This document shows positions 1 to 8,689 of a stretch of DNA of 64,000 nt, piece after piece. Position 1 is the stretch's first letter. Every line of letters begins with the position of its first letter. Position numbers and translations under genes: made by a program. The notes beneath the pieces are model-generated. The model worked only from the letters and a program-made list of their open reading frames with translations, did not search any database and was not told the origin of the DNA. Source of the stretch: Bacillus sp. 2205SS5-2 (lineage in GTDB: Bacteria > Bacillota > Bacilli > Bacillales > Bacillaceae_K); contig NZ_JAYKTS010000001.1 in assembly GCF_037024155.1 (NCBI RefSeq), forward strand, positions 124,001-188,000. Reading direction: 5' to 3'.

Positions 1-48
1 AGGCATGATATTGAAAGGAATAGTCTTTTATATACCTATCTATATGGA

Positions 49-90
49 AGATAACAGTTCTTCGGTACAGCTAGAGGTTATCTTTTTATG
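49..90 (+). terminator. Possible terminator of a gene left of the window
   Basis: The arms AAGATAAC and GTTATCTT enclose a loop and are followed by TTTTTA on the plus strand. It overlaps the stop codon of the minus-strand penicillin-binding protein gene, so it would serve a plus-strand gene lying outside the window. Confidence 0.4.
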
Positions 91-1877
91 CTATCATCGT
101 TTATCCAATTTAGGTATTTCAAACTATCCCTCATAACAGGTTTAAACACTTTTGAAACAGGTATAGATCCAGTTTCTGTTGGTGGTAAACTTGGTTCTTC
201 CACTCCTACATAAACAATCAATTCGGGATCATCAGCTGGAGCCATTCCCAAGAAGGAAAACAAATATTCATTGGAAGCAGTTAAATATCCTCCTCCGTTT
301 GGGTCTGGTATTTGGGCAGTGCCTGATTTACCAGATACTTGATAGTCATTTAATTGAAATTTCCTCCCTGTTCCTATATCGGATGTGACGGTTGAAGTCA
401 AATACTCACGCGTTTTATCGGCAGCTTCTTTGGTGATAGGAGATCGTATGACCTCTGGTTGAAATTGTTTAACAACCCTGTTTGAATCGCTATCTACTAT
501 TTTTGAAACTACATAGGGTTTCATCATTTTACCGTCATTGGCAATCGCTGATTCTGCTTGAATCATTTGAAGTGCTGTCACGGTACTCCCTTGACCAAAT
601 ATTGTAGTAGCTCTTTCAATTGGATTGTTATATTGAAGTATTCCTTCAGCTTCATTATGAAGATTAATCCCTGTTTTATGACCAAATCCAAGTGATTTTA
701 AATAGTTTAAGTAGTTTTCCGTACCAATTTTCCTTAGCAGATTAATAAATGCTACATTTGAGGACCGTTGTAGTCCCTCTAAATATGAAATAGTCCCCCA
801 TCCCTTACCTCCATTCCAATCCCTTATTGGTGTAGGGTAGCCTTTTACAAATGACTGACCAGATTTATAAAACTCTTTCGGATCAAATACCATTCGATCA
901 ACTGCAGCAGCTAAAGAGAATGATTTCATAGTTGATCCTGGTTCGAAAGATGTTTCAACTATAAAGTTAGACCAACTGTCATCAATCCCTTCTTTTGTAT
1001 CATTATTGAACGATGGCCTCTGTGCCATAGCCAATATTTCTCCCGTTTTGGGGTTAGATACAATAGCAAACATTTTTCTAGGGTGATATTCGTTTTCAAC
1101 TGAATTCAATGCATTTTCTAAAATTTTTTGGATATTTCCATCTATCGTTAAATAAACATCATCACCATTATTTGGTGGGTTGATCGTCTTTTCTGAATTC
1201 GGTAATACATACCCCCAAAAGTCACTTTCATACCTCAAATGACCATCTATACCAGTAAGGATTTTATTTAAATTTTTTTCAATTCCCATTATCCCTTCAG
1301 TGATTGTATTGCCATTCCTTCTCACATCTTCTTGAACAAGTCCGATTGTATGAGAAGCAAACATCCCTTTTGGATAGGATCGTCTATTAGTAGGCAAAAA
1401 CGTAATTCCAGGTAAATTTTCCCTTTCTATATTTTCTTTCATTTGATTTGTAATTCCGTTTCCTCCAGCTCCCAGCTCAACTTGAAATTTCCCTTTTTTG
1501 TTTAATAGTTTGTAAATTTCAGTCTTTTCTAAAGCGATATATTTAGACAACACATCAGCCGTCATTTTCTTGTTGACAACATGGTTGGGATTTTTAGGGT
1601 TGGATGTTACTGACTCTGATAAAATCGCTATTATTTTATATGAAGGAGTGTCTTTTGCTAAAACATGATCGTTTCGATCAAATATAGTTCCTCTATTTGC
1701 CTTTAATTTTTGATTCTTTAAATATTTACTCGAAGCTTCTGCAACTAAATTTTTCCCTTCTATTTCTCCTGTTACTTGTATATAAAGAAAACGAACAAAT
1801 ACAATAGAAAATAGGAGTAAAAATGTACAGAACAAAACGGCACTTGCCCGATTCATATTTGCCGGTTTTTTATTCAT
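78..1877 (-). CDS. Class B penicillin-binding protein (PBP2/PbpB-type transpeptidase)
   Basis: This is a cell-wall DD-transpeptidase that cross-links peptidoglycan on the outer face of the membrane. A single N-terminal membrane anchor (about residues 13-33) is followed by a PBP dimerisation region with the RGTIFDRND motif near 62-70. The C-terminal transpeptidase domain has the active-site motif STMK (315-318), SSN (372-374) and KSGT (517-520). At 599 residues it lacks room for C-terminal PASTA domains, unlike SpoVD or some PBP2B proteins. It stands alone and not in a division (mra/mur) cluster, so it is probably an accessory class B enzyme. The ATG start precedes the membrane segment by only a few residues. 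The family call is firm; the specific paralogue is not. Confidence 0.93.
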   Translation of the reverse strand: MNKKPANMNRASAVLFCTFLLLFSIVFVRFLYIQVTGEIEGKNLVAEASSKYLKNQKLKANRGTIFDRNDHVLAKDTPSYKIIAILSESVTSNPKNPNHVVNKKMTADVLSKYIALEKTEIYKLLNKKGKFQVELGAGGNGITNQMKENIERENLPGITFLPTNRRSYPKGMFASHTIGLVQEDVRRNGNTITEGIMGIEKNLNKILTGIDGHLRYESDFWGYVLPNSEKTINPPNNGDDVYLTIDGNIQKILENALNSVENEYHPRKMFAIVSNPKTGEILAMAQRPSFNNDTKEGIDDSWSNFIVETSFEPGSTMKSFSLAAAVDRMVFDPKEFYKSGQSFVKGYPTPIRDWNGGKGWGTISYLEGLQRSSNVAFINLLRKIGTENYLNYLKSLGFGHKTGINLHNEAEGILQYNNPIERATTIFGQGSTVTALQMIQAESAIANDGKMMKPYVVSKIVDSDSNRVVKQFQPEVIRSPITKEAADKTREYLTSTVTSDIGTGRKFQLNDYQVSGKSGTAQIPDPNGGGYLTASNEYLFSFLGMAPADDPELIVYVGVEEPSLPPTETGSIPVSKVFKPVMRDSLKYLNWINDDSIKR

Positions 1878-2599
1878 TTAATTCACAACCTTAACCTCTT
1901 GTTTTTTCACACTAAGCTTTTACATATAGCCATTCATCGAGTTGATCATCCCTTCCCCCTCCCAAAAAAGAATAAATTATTTTTTAAAATACCTCACCTC
2001 ATTTGGTTATAGAAGTCAATGTAGTAGAATATTTTTTGGGTAATTTTAGTCAAAATGCTACATATTTCTACAAACACCCAATCATCGTATCACTAATCGA
2101 TATAATATAAATCCCTCCTTTTTACCGAGAGTAAAGTACTGTTATTAAGTATTATTTTGGAATTCTGAAAACTCGGTAGTTTACGAATGGTAAGGGAAAG
2201 TGTTTTTATTTGATCTTGTATTTTGAACGAGAATTGACGTGGATCCTTTATATACATTGAATGGATTTAGATATGATAGATAAAACCAACCATTAGGGAG
2301 CATCGCATTTCAATATAGCTATCTACTATCAAGGTGAGTACCAGGTTTCTATTTTCTGACGATCACTCTTCTATGACTTTATATTCAAATCATTCAATCT
2401 GACCTATTCTTCCTACTATTTTACCGGTAGGAGGAATAGGTCATCTTTTGTAGTTATATGTAGGGAATCGATGACTGAAAATTGATGGGAACAGGAAAAC
2501 AATGGGTAAAAAGGATTATAGTGGTGATAACACCATTAGGCTCTTCTCACTCTCTAATGACTAATATATAGTTAGTTGGAAAGTGTTTAGGAAGAGGAG
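1878..2599. other. Intergenic region between divergent genes
   Basis: This 720-bp gap separates the minus-strand PBP gene from the plus-strand LysM gene. It should carry both promoters. I see no convincing open reading frame. Its one clear structure is the hairpin at 2401-2449, listed separately. Confidence 0.5.
2401..2449 (+). terminator. Strong intrinsic terminator without an assigned gene
   Basis: A nearly perfect hairpin has GACCTATTCTTCCTAC pairing with GTAGGAGGAATAGGTC around a short loop, followed by ATCTTTTG. It faces rightwards, and no coding region lies between it and the divergent PBP gene. It could end a small RNA starting near 2230-2280, or attenuate the LysM gene leader. Confidence 0.6.
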
Positions 2600-3400
2600 A
2601 TGGAAGAATTGAAAACAATTCAACTGAGTAGAAGAGAAAGAATAGCAATTGAAAGAAAGAAAGCTCTAAAAGAAAGAAACAAAAAATTAACGACCGCTAC
2701 TACTATTGGGGCACTAGCCGCCTTATTGCTCTCGAGTGGAAATGTAAGTGCTTGCAGTGAAGAGTATACAATCAAAAAGCATGATACACTTTACAGTCTA
2801 GCTAAAAAATATGATGTTTCAATTGATGATCTAAAAGGAAAAAATTCATTACTATCGGATAAAATTTATGAAGGACAAACGCTTTTGGTGCCTTCTCATA
2901 TTCCAAGTAAAGATGAAAATAAATATTCAGTCCAACCAGGGGATACGTTATACTCGTTAGCCAAAAAGTATGGGACATCAATCAATCATTTAAAACAATT
3001 AAATGAGATGGTTTCAGATCAAATTTATATCGGAGAATCCCTAGTGGTTCCTGCTGAACAAATCAAATCAAATACTGGTGAATTATACACGGTTGTTCCT
3101 GGTGACACTTTATGGGGCATAGCTCACCGATTTGGAATAAAACAAGAAGACTTGGCTAAATCAAATGATTTGAAAACGAATATGGTACTCATTGGACAAA
3201 ACTTATTTATACCTGGAGAAGCTGAAGTGACTGAGGCTGAAGTTATAGGGACTTCTGATAAGTTTACTGTTGAATTTAAGAAAAATGGGAAAACATTCTC
3301 ATTGGAAATTCCTTATGGTACTTCGTCTGTTTATCAAAAAAAATCAGGACAAATTGTAACCATCATACATAAAAATGGTGCTGTGATATCGGCAGCATAA
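2600..3400 (+). CDS. Three-LysM-domain exported protein, possible lipoprotein
   Basis: This is a peptidoglycan-binding protein. A basic N-terminus (residues 1-30) precedes a hydrophobic segment (31-51) ending V-S-A-C52, which fits a lipobox, so it may be a lipoprotein or secreted. Three LysM repeats follow at about 55-99, 108-152 and 161-205, each with a D-T-L-(Y/W)-S/G-(L/I)-A core. The last 55 residues form a small unrecognised domain. No catalytic domain is present, so it probably anchors or targets something to the wall or spore cortex. The ATG lies directly against the GGAG Shine-Dalgarno; the in-frame TTG three codons later has better spacing and may be the true start. Confidence 0.85.
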   Translation: MEELKTIQLSRRERIAIERKKALKERNKKLTTATTIGALAALLLSSGNVSACSEEYTIKKHDTLYSLAKKYDVSIDDLKGKNSLLSDKIYEGQTLLVPSHIPSKDENKYSVQPGDTLYSLAKKYGTSINHLKQLNEMVSDQIYIGESLVVPAEQIKSNTGELYTVVPGDTLWGIAHRFGIKQEDLAKSNDLKTNMVLIGQNLFIPGEAEVTEAEVIGTSDKFTVEFKKNGKTFSLEIPYGTSSVYQKKSGQIVTIIHKNGAVISAA

Positions 3401-3417
3401 TACATATCTATTTTTTA

Positions 3418-3448
3418 ACAGCCGGATTTCTATAGAATTTCGGCTGTG
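3418..3448 (+). terminator. Hairpin after the LysM gene
   Basis: ACAGCCG pairs with CGGCTGT around a 16-base loop containing TTTCTATAGAAA. A T-run after the stem is missing, so termination may be inefficient. Confidence 0.4.
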
Positions 3449-3468
3449 GTGTTATATGGGACACAATC

Positions 3469-3582
3469 CTAGTCCTCCTTTTCGGCATACCCTTCTTCTG
3501 ATTCATTTATTTGCCTAGATGGAATTATCCAATGCTCACCCTGCGGTAGATATCGTAACCGAACCCATACAATTTCCGCCAA
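3469..3582 (-). CDS. Possible small protein or gene remnant, unrecognised
   Basis: The 37-codon frame begins at TTG and ends at TAG, reading MAEIVWVRLRYLPQGEHW and then a Glu-rich tail (ESEEGYAEKED). The composition looks protein-like rather than random, but no Shine-Dalgarno is visible and an in-frame TAA lies two codons upstream of the TTG. It may be the tail of a decayed gene. I do not recognise the family. Confidence 0.25.
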   Translation of the reverse strand: MAEIVWVRLRYLPQGEHWIIPSRQINESEEGYAEKED

Positions 3583-3735
3583 GGATTAACAGAAGGAATT
3601 CGTACGTATCAGTATTGTTGGTGACCCTATATCAACAAGGGCTTAAAATTCCCCATTTTTAACGGTCTAAAATCCTCCAATTTATCATTTTGCTAATACT
3701 GATTGAATTCCACCTTTCTGCTTTTTTTCCCGTAA

Positions 3736-3968
3736 GGCTGTTTTTGCAAAGATTGTGACTTTTCGCACCGATCTATAAACGTTAATATAGCTTTGTTTCG
3801 GGCATCATTCACGAACTGCGGAAGTGGCTGCCCTGTGGCGTTATTCATTTGACCCCGAGCCTCAAGCCACTGCAGCTGGATCCGTCTATTTTTAATGGAA
3901 ATCAACAGTAGTATGGGTGGTTTAATCAAAACTCAGATGAAACAGCCACAATGTATACGAATAGAGCC
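3736..3968. repeat. Miniature inverted-terminal element, core type A with hairpin unit
   Basis: The ends are GGCTGTTTTTGCAAAGATTG and (reversed) GGCTCTATTCGTATACATTG. Exact 8-bp direct repeats TCCCGTAA flank it at 3728-3735 and 3969-3976, a clear target-site duplication. A short hairpin unit (AGTGGCTGCC...AGCCACT) is inserted near 3810-3881. No credible gene is present; the 78-codon frame across it is repeat sequence. Confidence 0.9.
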
Positions 3969-4074
3969 TCCCGTAAACAAAAGACAACTTTACGAATGAT
4001 AAGATCTGAATCAATAAAAAACATTGATCTATCACGCTAATTATTCAATAAAACGGGTGCTTCTATGCAATATT

Positions 4075-4123
4075 AAAAAAGCCATATTTCTCAATTTAAT
4101 GCTGAGACATTTGGCTTTTTAAT
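4075..4123 (-). terminator. Intrinsic terminator of the GerP-like gene
   Basis: AAAAAAGCCA and TGGCTTTTT flank TATTTCTCA/TGAGACATT, giving a long stem with T-runs on both strands. It lies just beyond the stop of the minus-strand gerP-like gene. Confidence 0.75.
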
Positions 4124-4182
4124 TTTGCAATTTCTTAACCTTGTTATTCCGCATTTCCCTAGCGCTACCCCTCTTTGTCCCT

Positions 4183-4401
4183 TTATTTATTTCCAACTAT
4201 CGGCTGTTCGGCCACGCATTTTGTGATGACGTTACTAATACTCACCCCATTAATCGTACTGATAAATACACCAGTATTACTAGCGCCGGATCCCAATGAA
4301 GACTTAGTGCTGCTTTTATCTGCTTGATAAAATATATCTCCATTCCGTATGGTTCCACCAGAAATATTGGCAATTTTGACCTGACCTATAATGACCGGCA
4401 A
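4183..4401 (-). CDS. GerPA/GerPF-family spore germination protein
   Basis: This 72-residue protein begins MPVIIGQVKIANISGG and matches the compact GerPA/GerPF family, which helps germinants pass the spore coat and is made in the mother cell. Family hallmarks are the N-terminal P-x-I/V-x-G-x-x-K-I, the G-D-x-F/Y-Y segment, and a Ser/Gly-rich SGASNTG stretch. I chose the TTG start at 4401 because it restores the family N-terminus and sits at normal distance from AAAGGAA; the longer GTG start abuts that site. It is alone, whereas gerP genes usually form a six-gene operon, so it is a dispersed paralogue. Confidence 0.82.
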   Translation of the reverse strand: MPVIIGQVKIANISGGTIRNGDIFYQADKSSTKSSLGSGASNTGVFISTINGVSISNVITKCVAEQPIVGNK

Positions 4402-4791
4402 TAGATTCACTTCCTTTCTGGCTTTCTAGTAGAACAATATATGCTTCATTGACGCTGCCTGATTGGGGAGTTGTCCTTGTTTACTAAAAATATATACATT
4501 CTTTGCAATTTGTCATACATATCTGGGGAATTACTACCTCTACATAATCAAACACTATATATTACTTAGAAATGAGCCTAGTTGCACTATTTCTGATTTT
4601 CTGTTTCTTGTTCTGCATAGACTTACCTTTTCCATGTTTCCTACACTTTTTACTTGCCAAATATTTTCCCATCATAGTAAGACCGCTTACCTTGCGAGGG
4701 CGTTACTCCTGGGAATTTTTATGGAAAGGAGGATTCCGTTGTGAATAAGCAAAACATATGATAAAGAGAACTTAGATCGAGGTGAATTAAG

Positions 4792-5667
4792 TTGTCACAG
4801 CTGTTACCGCTTTATTTTATCTTATTGATCGTTATATTACTTACTTTTGAAGACTCAGGATTGAAACAAGACAGAACAAATAAACCACTGCTGATTGCCC
4901 ATCGGGGCGGAGCTGGGCATAATATTGAAAACACAATTTCAGCAATCGATCATTCTATCTTCCTTCAGTCGGATATGATTGAGTTGGACATTCAAATCAC
5001 AAGAGATAAGCAAGCGGCCATTTTTCATGACTATTCAATCGAAAAGTTTGGAAAGCCGATCTCAGCTTTATCAAGAAACCAACTGCATCAACTAACACTG
5101 TCCTCAAAACCCAAAATAGAAAAAATTCCTTTTTTAGATGAGATCTTTACAAAATATAAAAACAAAACCAAATTTCTACTTGAACATAAAGATAACTCGA
5201 AAGAAGACGTAGTGGCTGCTGTCATTAAGAATTATTATGATCCAACTGAAGTGAAAAAAAAGCTCATTGTTCAATCTTTTAATTTTAAATCTCTCCAAAT
5301 CTATCGTAAACTTCTTCCAGATTTGCCTCTAGGCTATTTAACATTAGAGGTGCTTACAAATGAGCAACTAAAAAAAGTGTCAAAAATTTGTGATTACATC
5401 AACCCCTACTTTCGAATTCTATCACCAAAATATATCGAAAAAATTCATTCTGTTGGCTGTAAAACTTTCACTTGGACTTTAAATTCCCGGTCAGACCTAA
5501 AAAAAATCATGCTAATGGACGTTGATGGGATTGTAACAGATTTCCCGCACCTAAAATTATTGCCTGATACAACCGAAAGTCAAAACGTGATAACAGAAAT
5601 TAATCATCACCTTCACAGCTTCCAATCCTTTTTAAAAGCATTATCATTCGAGATTTCAAACCTATGA
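4792..5667 (+). CDS. Glycerophosphodiester phosphodiesterase-family protein, membrane-anchored
   Basis: This GDPD-family enzyme would hydrolyse glycerophosphodiesters, such as deacylated phospholipids or teichoic-acid breakdown products, at the cell surface. An N-terminal hydrophobic segment (residues 4-18) anchors or exports it. The catalytic HRG appears as AHRGG near 37, followed by the metal-binding E-x-D as ELDIQITRD and the second His in FHDYSI. The C-terminal barrel strand is TFTWTLN followed by DGIVTDFP, all typical of the TIM-barrel family. It starts at TTG with a GAGGTG site 8 bases upstream. The last 35 residues are not family-typical. Confidence 0.88.
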   Translation: MSQLLPLYFILLIVILLTFEDSGLKQDRTNKPLLIAHRGGAGHNIENTISAIDHSIFLQSDMIELDIQITRDKQAAIFHDYSIEKFGKPISALSRNQLHQLTLSSKPKIEKIPFLDEIFTKYKNKTKFLLEHKDNSKEDVVAAVIKNYYDPTEVKKKLIVQSFNFKSLQIYRKLLPDLPLGYLTLEVLTNEQLKKVSKICDYINPYFRILSPKYIEKIHSVGCKTFTWTLNSRSDLKKIMLMDVDGIVTDFPHLKLLPDTTESQNVITEINHHLHSFQSFLKALSFEISNL

Positions 5668-5681
5668 TTCATTTCCGAGGG

Positions 5682-5719
5682 AAAAACCCTCCATTTAATA
5701 AAAAATGATAGAGGGTTTT
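5682..5719. terminator. Bidirectional terminator between convergent genes
   Basis: AAAAACCCTC pairs with GAGGGTTTT around an AT-rich loop. It lies between the stops of the plus-strand phosphodiesterase gene and the minus-strand YqfQ-like gene and serves both. Confidence 0.8.
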
Positions 5720-5724
5720 GTAGA

Positions 5725-6096
5725 TTACTTTGTTTTTTTAAAAGAGGACAGCATCGCGGGAATCTTTTTCACCATCGGTCCATATTGCTCAATAAGTGGC
5801 GCGGCTGATTCAGCAACTTTCATCCACTCCTGTAAGGTGCTTGTATCTCCATCCGTCCTTGAATAATCAACTGATCCCCGTTCATTAGCCTTTTCTGATT
5901 TCACCTCTGCCTTCGCTTCTTTTCCGTTCTCAGTGTTCCTGATTGGGAAGAAACCGAATGGGTCGCGGCGGGGCTCATTGTTTAGTTGAGTTGTCCGGCG
6001 TTCTGGTTTTCCATGCAGACTGAAAGGGTGACCGGGACCACCAGATTGAACGTTTTCGCTCTTTTTACTTAATAGGGATGTTAATCGTTGTAACAA
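5725..6096 (-). CDS. YqfQ/VrrA-like protein
   Basis: This 123-residue hydrophilic protein has a Gly/Pro-rich N-terminal half (GGPGHPF, DPFGFFP) and a Lys/Glu-rich linker. Its C-terminal amphipathic block APLIEQYGPMVKKIPAML resembles the conserved tail of Bacillus YqfQ (VrrA). Members of that family are of unknown function and associated with sporulation. It starts at TTG behind GGAGG. The similarity is confined to the C-terminus, so the call is moderate. Confidence 0.6.
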   Translation of the reverse strand: MLQRLTSLLSKKSENVQSGGPGHPFSLHGKPERRTTQLNNEPRRDPFGFFPIRNTENGKEAKAEVKSEKANERGSVDYSRTDGDTSTLQEWMKVAESAAPLIEQYGPMVKKIPAMLSSFKKTK

Positions 6097-6712
6097 TGGT
6101 TTAACCTCCTTTCTCTCTATCAGTTTATGTACAAACAGATTGGAGTGTACGGGTCAACAGCCGTGGAATGAGCATATAAAATGGTATTGAAAAATGAAAC
6201 CCTGTTAAGCTGCCGTAATGAAACGGTGGTTTAGCTAAGGGTAATTTTTTCGAGGAGAAAAGTAAAAATTTAAAAAAACTTGGTGGACGAAATTGCATTT
6301 GATTTCATCCTTATCTTATTAATAGGTTATAGTCATACGATTATGAAGTATTCCTAACTGAAGTCAGCTTATCATATGGCTGTTTTCGCTTATGCTCAGC
6401 AACCTTGAAATCACTACACTTCGGGTCATCTTTTCGAATCATCTGATAGATGGATTTAGAAAAAATAAATCGAAATTCATACAGGATATTTTCTTCAAGC
6501 AACACTCCTTAAGAAAAATACTTTTGTTATTCCTCCTTTTTCCCCTCTACTTTGAATTCAACTTACCTCTATCTTTCTGTCTTTTTTGCATTTATTTTTG
6601 TAAACTGACAAACGATATTTCAAATCCATGTGCCAACGCGCATACATATTTTTTGAAGTGGAAGAGATAGTATAGTTATGCAAGTATTTAGCCAATTTAA
6701 GGAGGACTACCT
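6097..6712. other. Intergenic region with a degenerate type C repeat end
   Basis: The gap between divergent genes contains a partial copy of the dispersed element at about 6377-6455: GGCTGTTTTCGCTTATG and then CTTCGGGTCATCTTTTCG, as in the type C core. Frames of 92 and 63 codons on opposite strands overlap each other here and are not credible. Promoters of both neighbours must lie here. Confidence 0.45.
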
Positions 6713-7216
6713 TTGACTGTATTACAATTGAAAGATCAAGCACCTGCATTTACTTTGCCCAAAGTAAATGGAGACACATTTTCATTTGCCTCGCACCAAG
6801 AAGAACATAATAGCTGGCACTTCATCATTTTTTTCAGAGGATCTTGGTGCCCTGTTTGTGTTCAAGATTTGAAGGATTTCGAGGAAAATAGCGGTTTTTT
6901 CAAGGATAAAGGGGTTCACTTCATTGCCATTTCAACTGATACGAAAGAAGACTTGGCCAAAATGGCGGCGGATAATAATTTGAGTTTTCCTATCCTTGTC
7001 GATGAAAATCTCGAAGCATTAAAAACTTATGGAGTTCATTATCACGGTGAAGATGCTCCATATGAAGATCATGGTGCTCACGGAGAACCGGCGTATTTCC
7101 TTGTAGACGAAAAGGGGAAGTTACTCTATCAACAGAGGCAAACAAGTCCCTTTGGGCGTCCAACGGCAACCGAGCTAAGAAAAATTGTGCAATACATCAA
7201 AAAGAATCTTAAATAA
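6713..7216 (+). CDS. Peroxiredoxin-like (AhpC/TSA) thioredoxin-fold protein
   Basis: This cytosolic thiol peroxidase-like protein reduces peroxides using a redox-active cysteine. After the KDQAPAFTLPKVNGD entry typical of the AhpC/TSA family, a C-x-x-C centre occurs in RGSWCPVCVQDL (about residues 45-56). The later FVxDEKG-type strand is seen as YFLVDEKGKLLY. The 167-residue length fits the bacterioferritin-comigratory/PrxQ-like class, but the two-cysteine arrangement also fits thiol-disulfide oxidoreductases. The TTG start follows AAGGAGG at 6699-6705. It is monocistronic with its own terminator. Confidence 0.85.
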   Translation: MTVLQLKDQAPAFTLPKVNGDTFSFASHQEEHNSWHFIIFFRGSWCPVCVQDLKDFEENSGFFKDKGVHFIAISTDTKEDLAKMAADNNLSFPILVDENLEALKTYGVHYHGEDAPYEDHGAHGEPAYFLVDEKGKLLYQQRQTSPFGRPTATELRKIVQYIKKNLK

Positions 7217-7221
7217 CAGCA

Positions 7222-7272
7222 GAATGGGGATGCCTTTTCATCATTTATGGTGAAAGGTCATTCCTTTTTTTA
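7222..7272 (+). terminator. Intrinsic terminator of the peroxiredoxin gene
   Basis: GGGATGCCTTTTCATC pairs imperfectly with GGTGAAAGGTCATTCC and is followed by TTTTTTTATT, just downstream of the stop codon. Confidence 0.7.
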
Positions 7273-7465
7273 TTCATTCCTACATTCGGGTGAAACTTCA
7301 TTCTGGAGAGATAATTAATCTTTTTATTTGGCTCTTTTCCTGACCATATTAATTCTCTAACATTATTCAGCAAATTTCGTGACTTGCCACTTAATCTTGT
7401 TCTCATAGAAGTATAAACCCGCACAGTTCCCCAAAAGGAATAGCGGGTTTTAATCTTCTACAAAT

Positions 7466-7930
7466 TCACTCTGATGTTTCCATGGAGGCCTGTATAGCCG
7501 GATTAATTTCCGTGTGAGGATAGTTAATTTGTTCGCCGAATTCTACCCAATCTAGATTTGCCATCATAAGCAGGTAGCGCTTCCCGCTGGAAGGGTCGCT
7601 AATTATGATGTGGTCACGGCCAGCCGTTTCAACGCGCCCATGATAAACCATAGCATTCCATTTATTGTTCCCTTGGTAAGTAAAATAGAAGGTCCCTATC
7701 TTCCCTTTGTTGAATCGCAGGATATTTTCAATAAATGATTCTTCTACCACGCCTGTTGGTAATTGCTGCCCGCTCCCCATAGGAACCACCGGAACGGAGT
7801 ATGATGGTCCTGAAGGCATATTCATAGAGATTCCTCCTGCGTGTTGTGCGGTCCTATCCTGCATTATTGAAGGCGGATAATAACTAGGTAAATAATTCGT
7901 TGGATAACTACTGGAGTCTCCATATCTCAT
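7466..7930 (-). CDS. gerQ: Spore coat protein GerQ
   Basis: GerQ is an inner-coat protein cross-linked by transglutaminase Tgl, and it is needed to localise the cortex-lytic enzyme CwlJ. The N-terminal 60 residues are Tyr/Ser/Pro-rich and disordered. The conserved domain starts EESFIENILRFNKGKIGTFY and includes AAGRDHIIISDP-like sequence (TAGRDHIIISDPSSGKRYLL) and LDWVEFGEQI. It follows cwlJ by 27 bp in the same direction, the cwlJ-gerQ arrangement found in several Bacillus species. Expression in the mother cell is expected. Confidence 0.93.
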   Translation of the reverse strand: MRYGDSSSYPTNYLPSYYPPSIMQDRTAQHAGGISMNMPSGPSYSVPVVPMGSGQQLPTGVVEESFIENILRFNKGKIGTFYFTYQGNNKWNAMVYHGRVETAGRDHIIISDPSSGKRYLLMMANLDWVEFGEQINYPHTEINPAIQASMETSE

Positions 7931-7957
7931 GTGAAGATCAGCTCCTTTTTTTAAAAT

Positions 7958-8434
7958 TTAGCGATAAAACTCTGGGCAATAGCCCGGTACACCTACATAA
8001 AAACAATGATTTTTGTGTGCAAACTCAAACTGTGTCATGGGTGATCTTGGCATCGTCCCAGTACAAGGGGATCGAAATTTTTTCCCCGGACTCGGATTAA
8101 AAAACCACAAGCTCATTCTGGCCCGAGGGTCCCTGTAACCTTGCAGCAAATCCCTGGCCCTCTGGAGGTCAGCTTCGTCGGGACGTTGTGTATACAATGT
8201 ACCGTTTAAGACGGGTTCAAAATGAGGAATATCAGTTCCAGGGATAGTTTGATAAATTCCATGCCTGATATTGCGCAAATTTTTGAAGTCTGGTGCACAG
8301 TCAGCCTCAACCCGATTGGCCACGACTGTTCCTACCATGTTCATCCCTTGGGCTCCTTCACCAACCGCTTCCGACAGCATGAGCCTAGCTAACGATTCCA
8401 CATCACGAGAAGTATGTTTAATTCGTCTACCCAT
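7958..8434 (-). CDS. cwlJ: Spore cortex-lytic enzyme CwlJ
   Basis: CwlJ is a coat-located cell-wall hydrolase that degrades spore cortex during germination and responds to Ca-dipicolinate. This 158-residue copy has the Hydrolase_2 features: ARLMLSEAVGEGAQGM with the catalytic-region Glu residues, GTVVANRVEADC, and RNIRHGIYQ. The C-terminus has HKNHCFYVGVPG. No signal peptide is present, as expected for a mother-cell coat protein. A strong GGGGGTGAGT site precedes the ATG. It is upstream of, and probably co-transcribed with, gerQ, whose product it depends on. Confidence 0.93.
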   Translation of the reverse strand: MGRRIKHTSRDVESLARLMLSEAVGEGAQGMNMVGTVVANRVEADCAPDFKNLRNIRHGIYQTIPGTDIPHFEPVLNGTLYTQRPDEADLQRARDLLQGYRDPRARMSLWFFNPSPGKKFRSPCTGTMPRSPMTQFEFAHKNHCFYVGVPGYCPEFYR

Positions 8435-8452
8435 TTACTCACCCCCTTCAGC

Positions 8453-8656
8453 CTATACTAGTAACGTATTGCCAGATGATGGTTTTGGAAGCTTGCCTCT
8501 CAGCCCAAACTGAGGGAATCCAACCGCTAATCGAAAAAAATCTTGACCTGCTCCTGCGATTGGAGGCTCACTAAAGACTTGACGAAGGTAATCCCCCATC
8601 AAAATATTTTTATTGCTTAGCCTGCAATGGAACCATTCCGAGACAAAGAAGCTCAT
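8453..8656 (-). CDS. Hypothetical protein upstream of cwlJ
   Basis: A 67-residue frame starts MSFFVSEWFHCRLSNKN and ends 18 bp before cwlJ. It may be the first gene of the cwlJ-gerQ transcript. A GAGG lies about 11 bases before the ATG; an upstream TTG would add seven residues. It contains IAGAGQDFFRLAVGFPQFG and lacks transmembrane segments. I do not recognise a family, and it could be a spurious frame. Confidence 0.35.
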   Translation of the reverse strand: MSFFVSEWFHCRLSNKNILMGDYLRQVFSEPPIAGAGQDFFRLAVGFPQFGLRGKLPKPSSGNTLLV

Positions 8657-8689
8657 CGGTGTATTAGCCTCACTCAATTTTCATGGACC

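Noticed and set aside
3693-3929. 78-codon minus-strand frame
   Set aside because: It is the reverse translation of the type A element with the same RIQLQWLEARGQ-like peptide.
4463-4744. 93-codon plus-strand frame
   Set aside because: Very rich in Phe, Leu, Cys and His with no ribosome site; it looks like translated AT-rich upstream DNA of the phosphodiesterase gene.
6392-6749. Opposing frames of 92 and 63 codons
   Set aside because: They overlap each other, the peroxiredoxin promoter and a repeat scrap.
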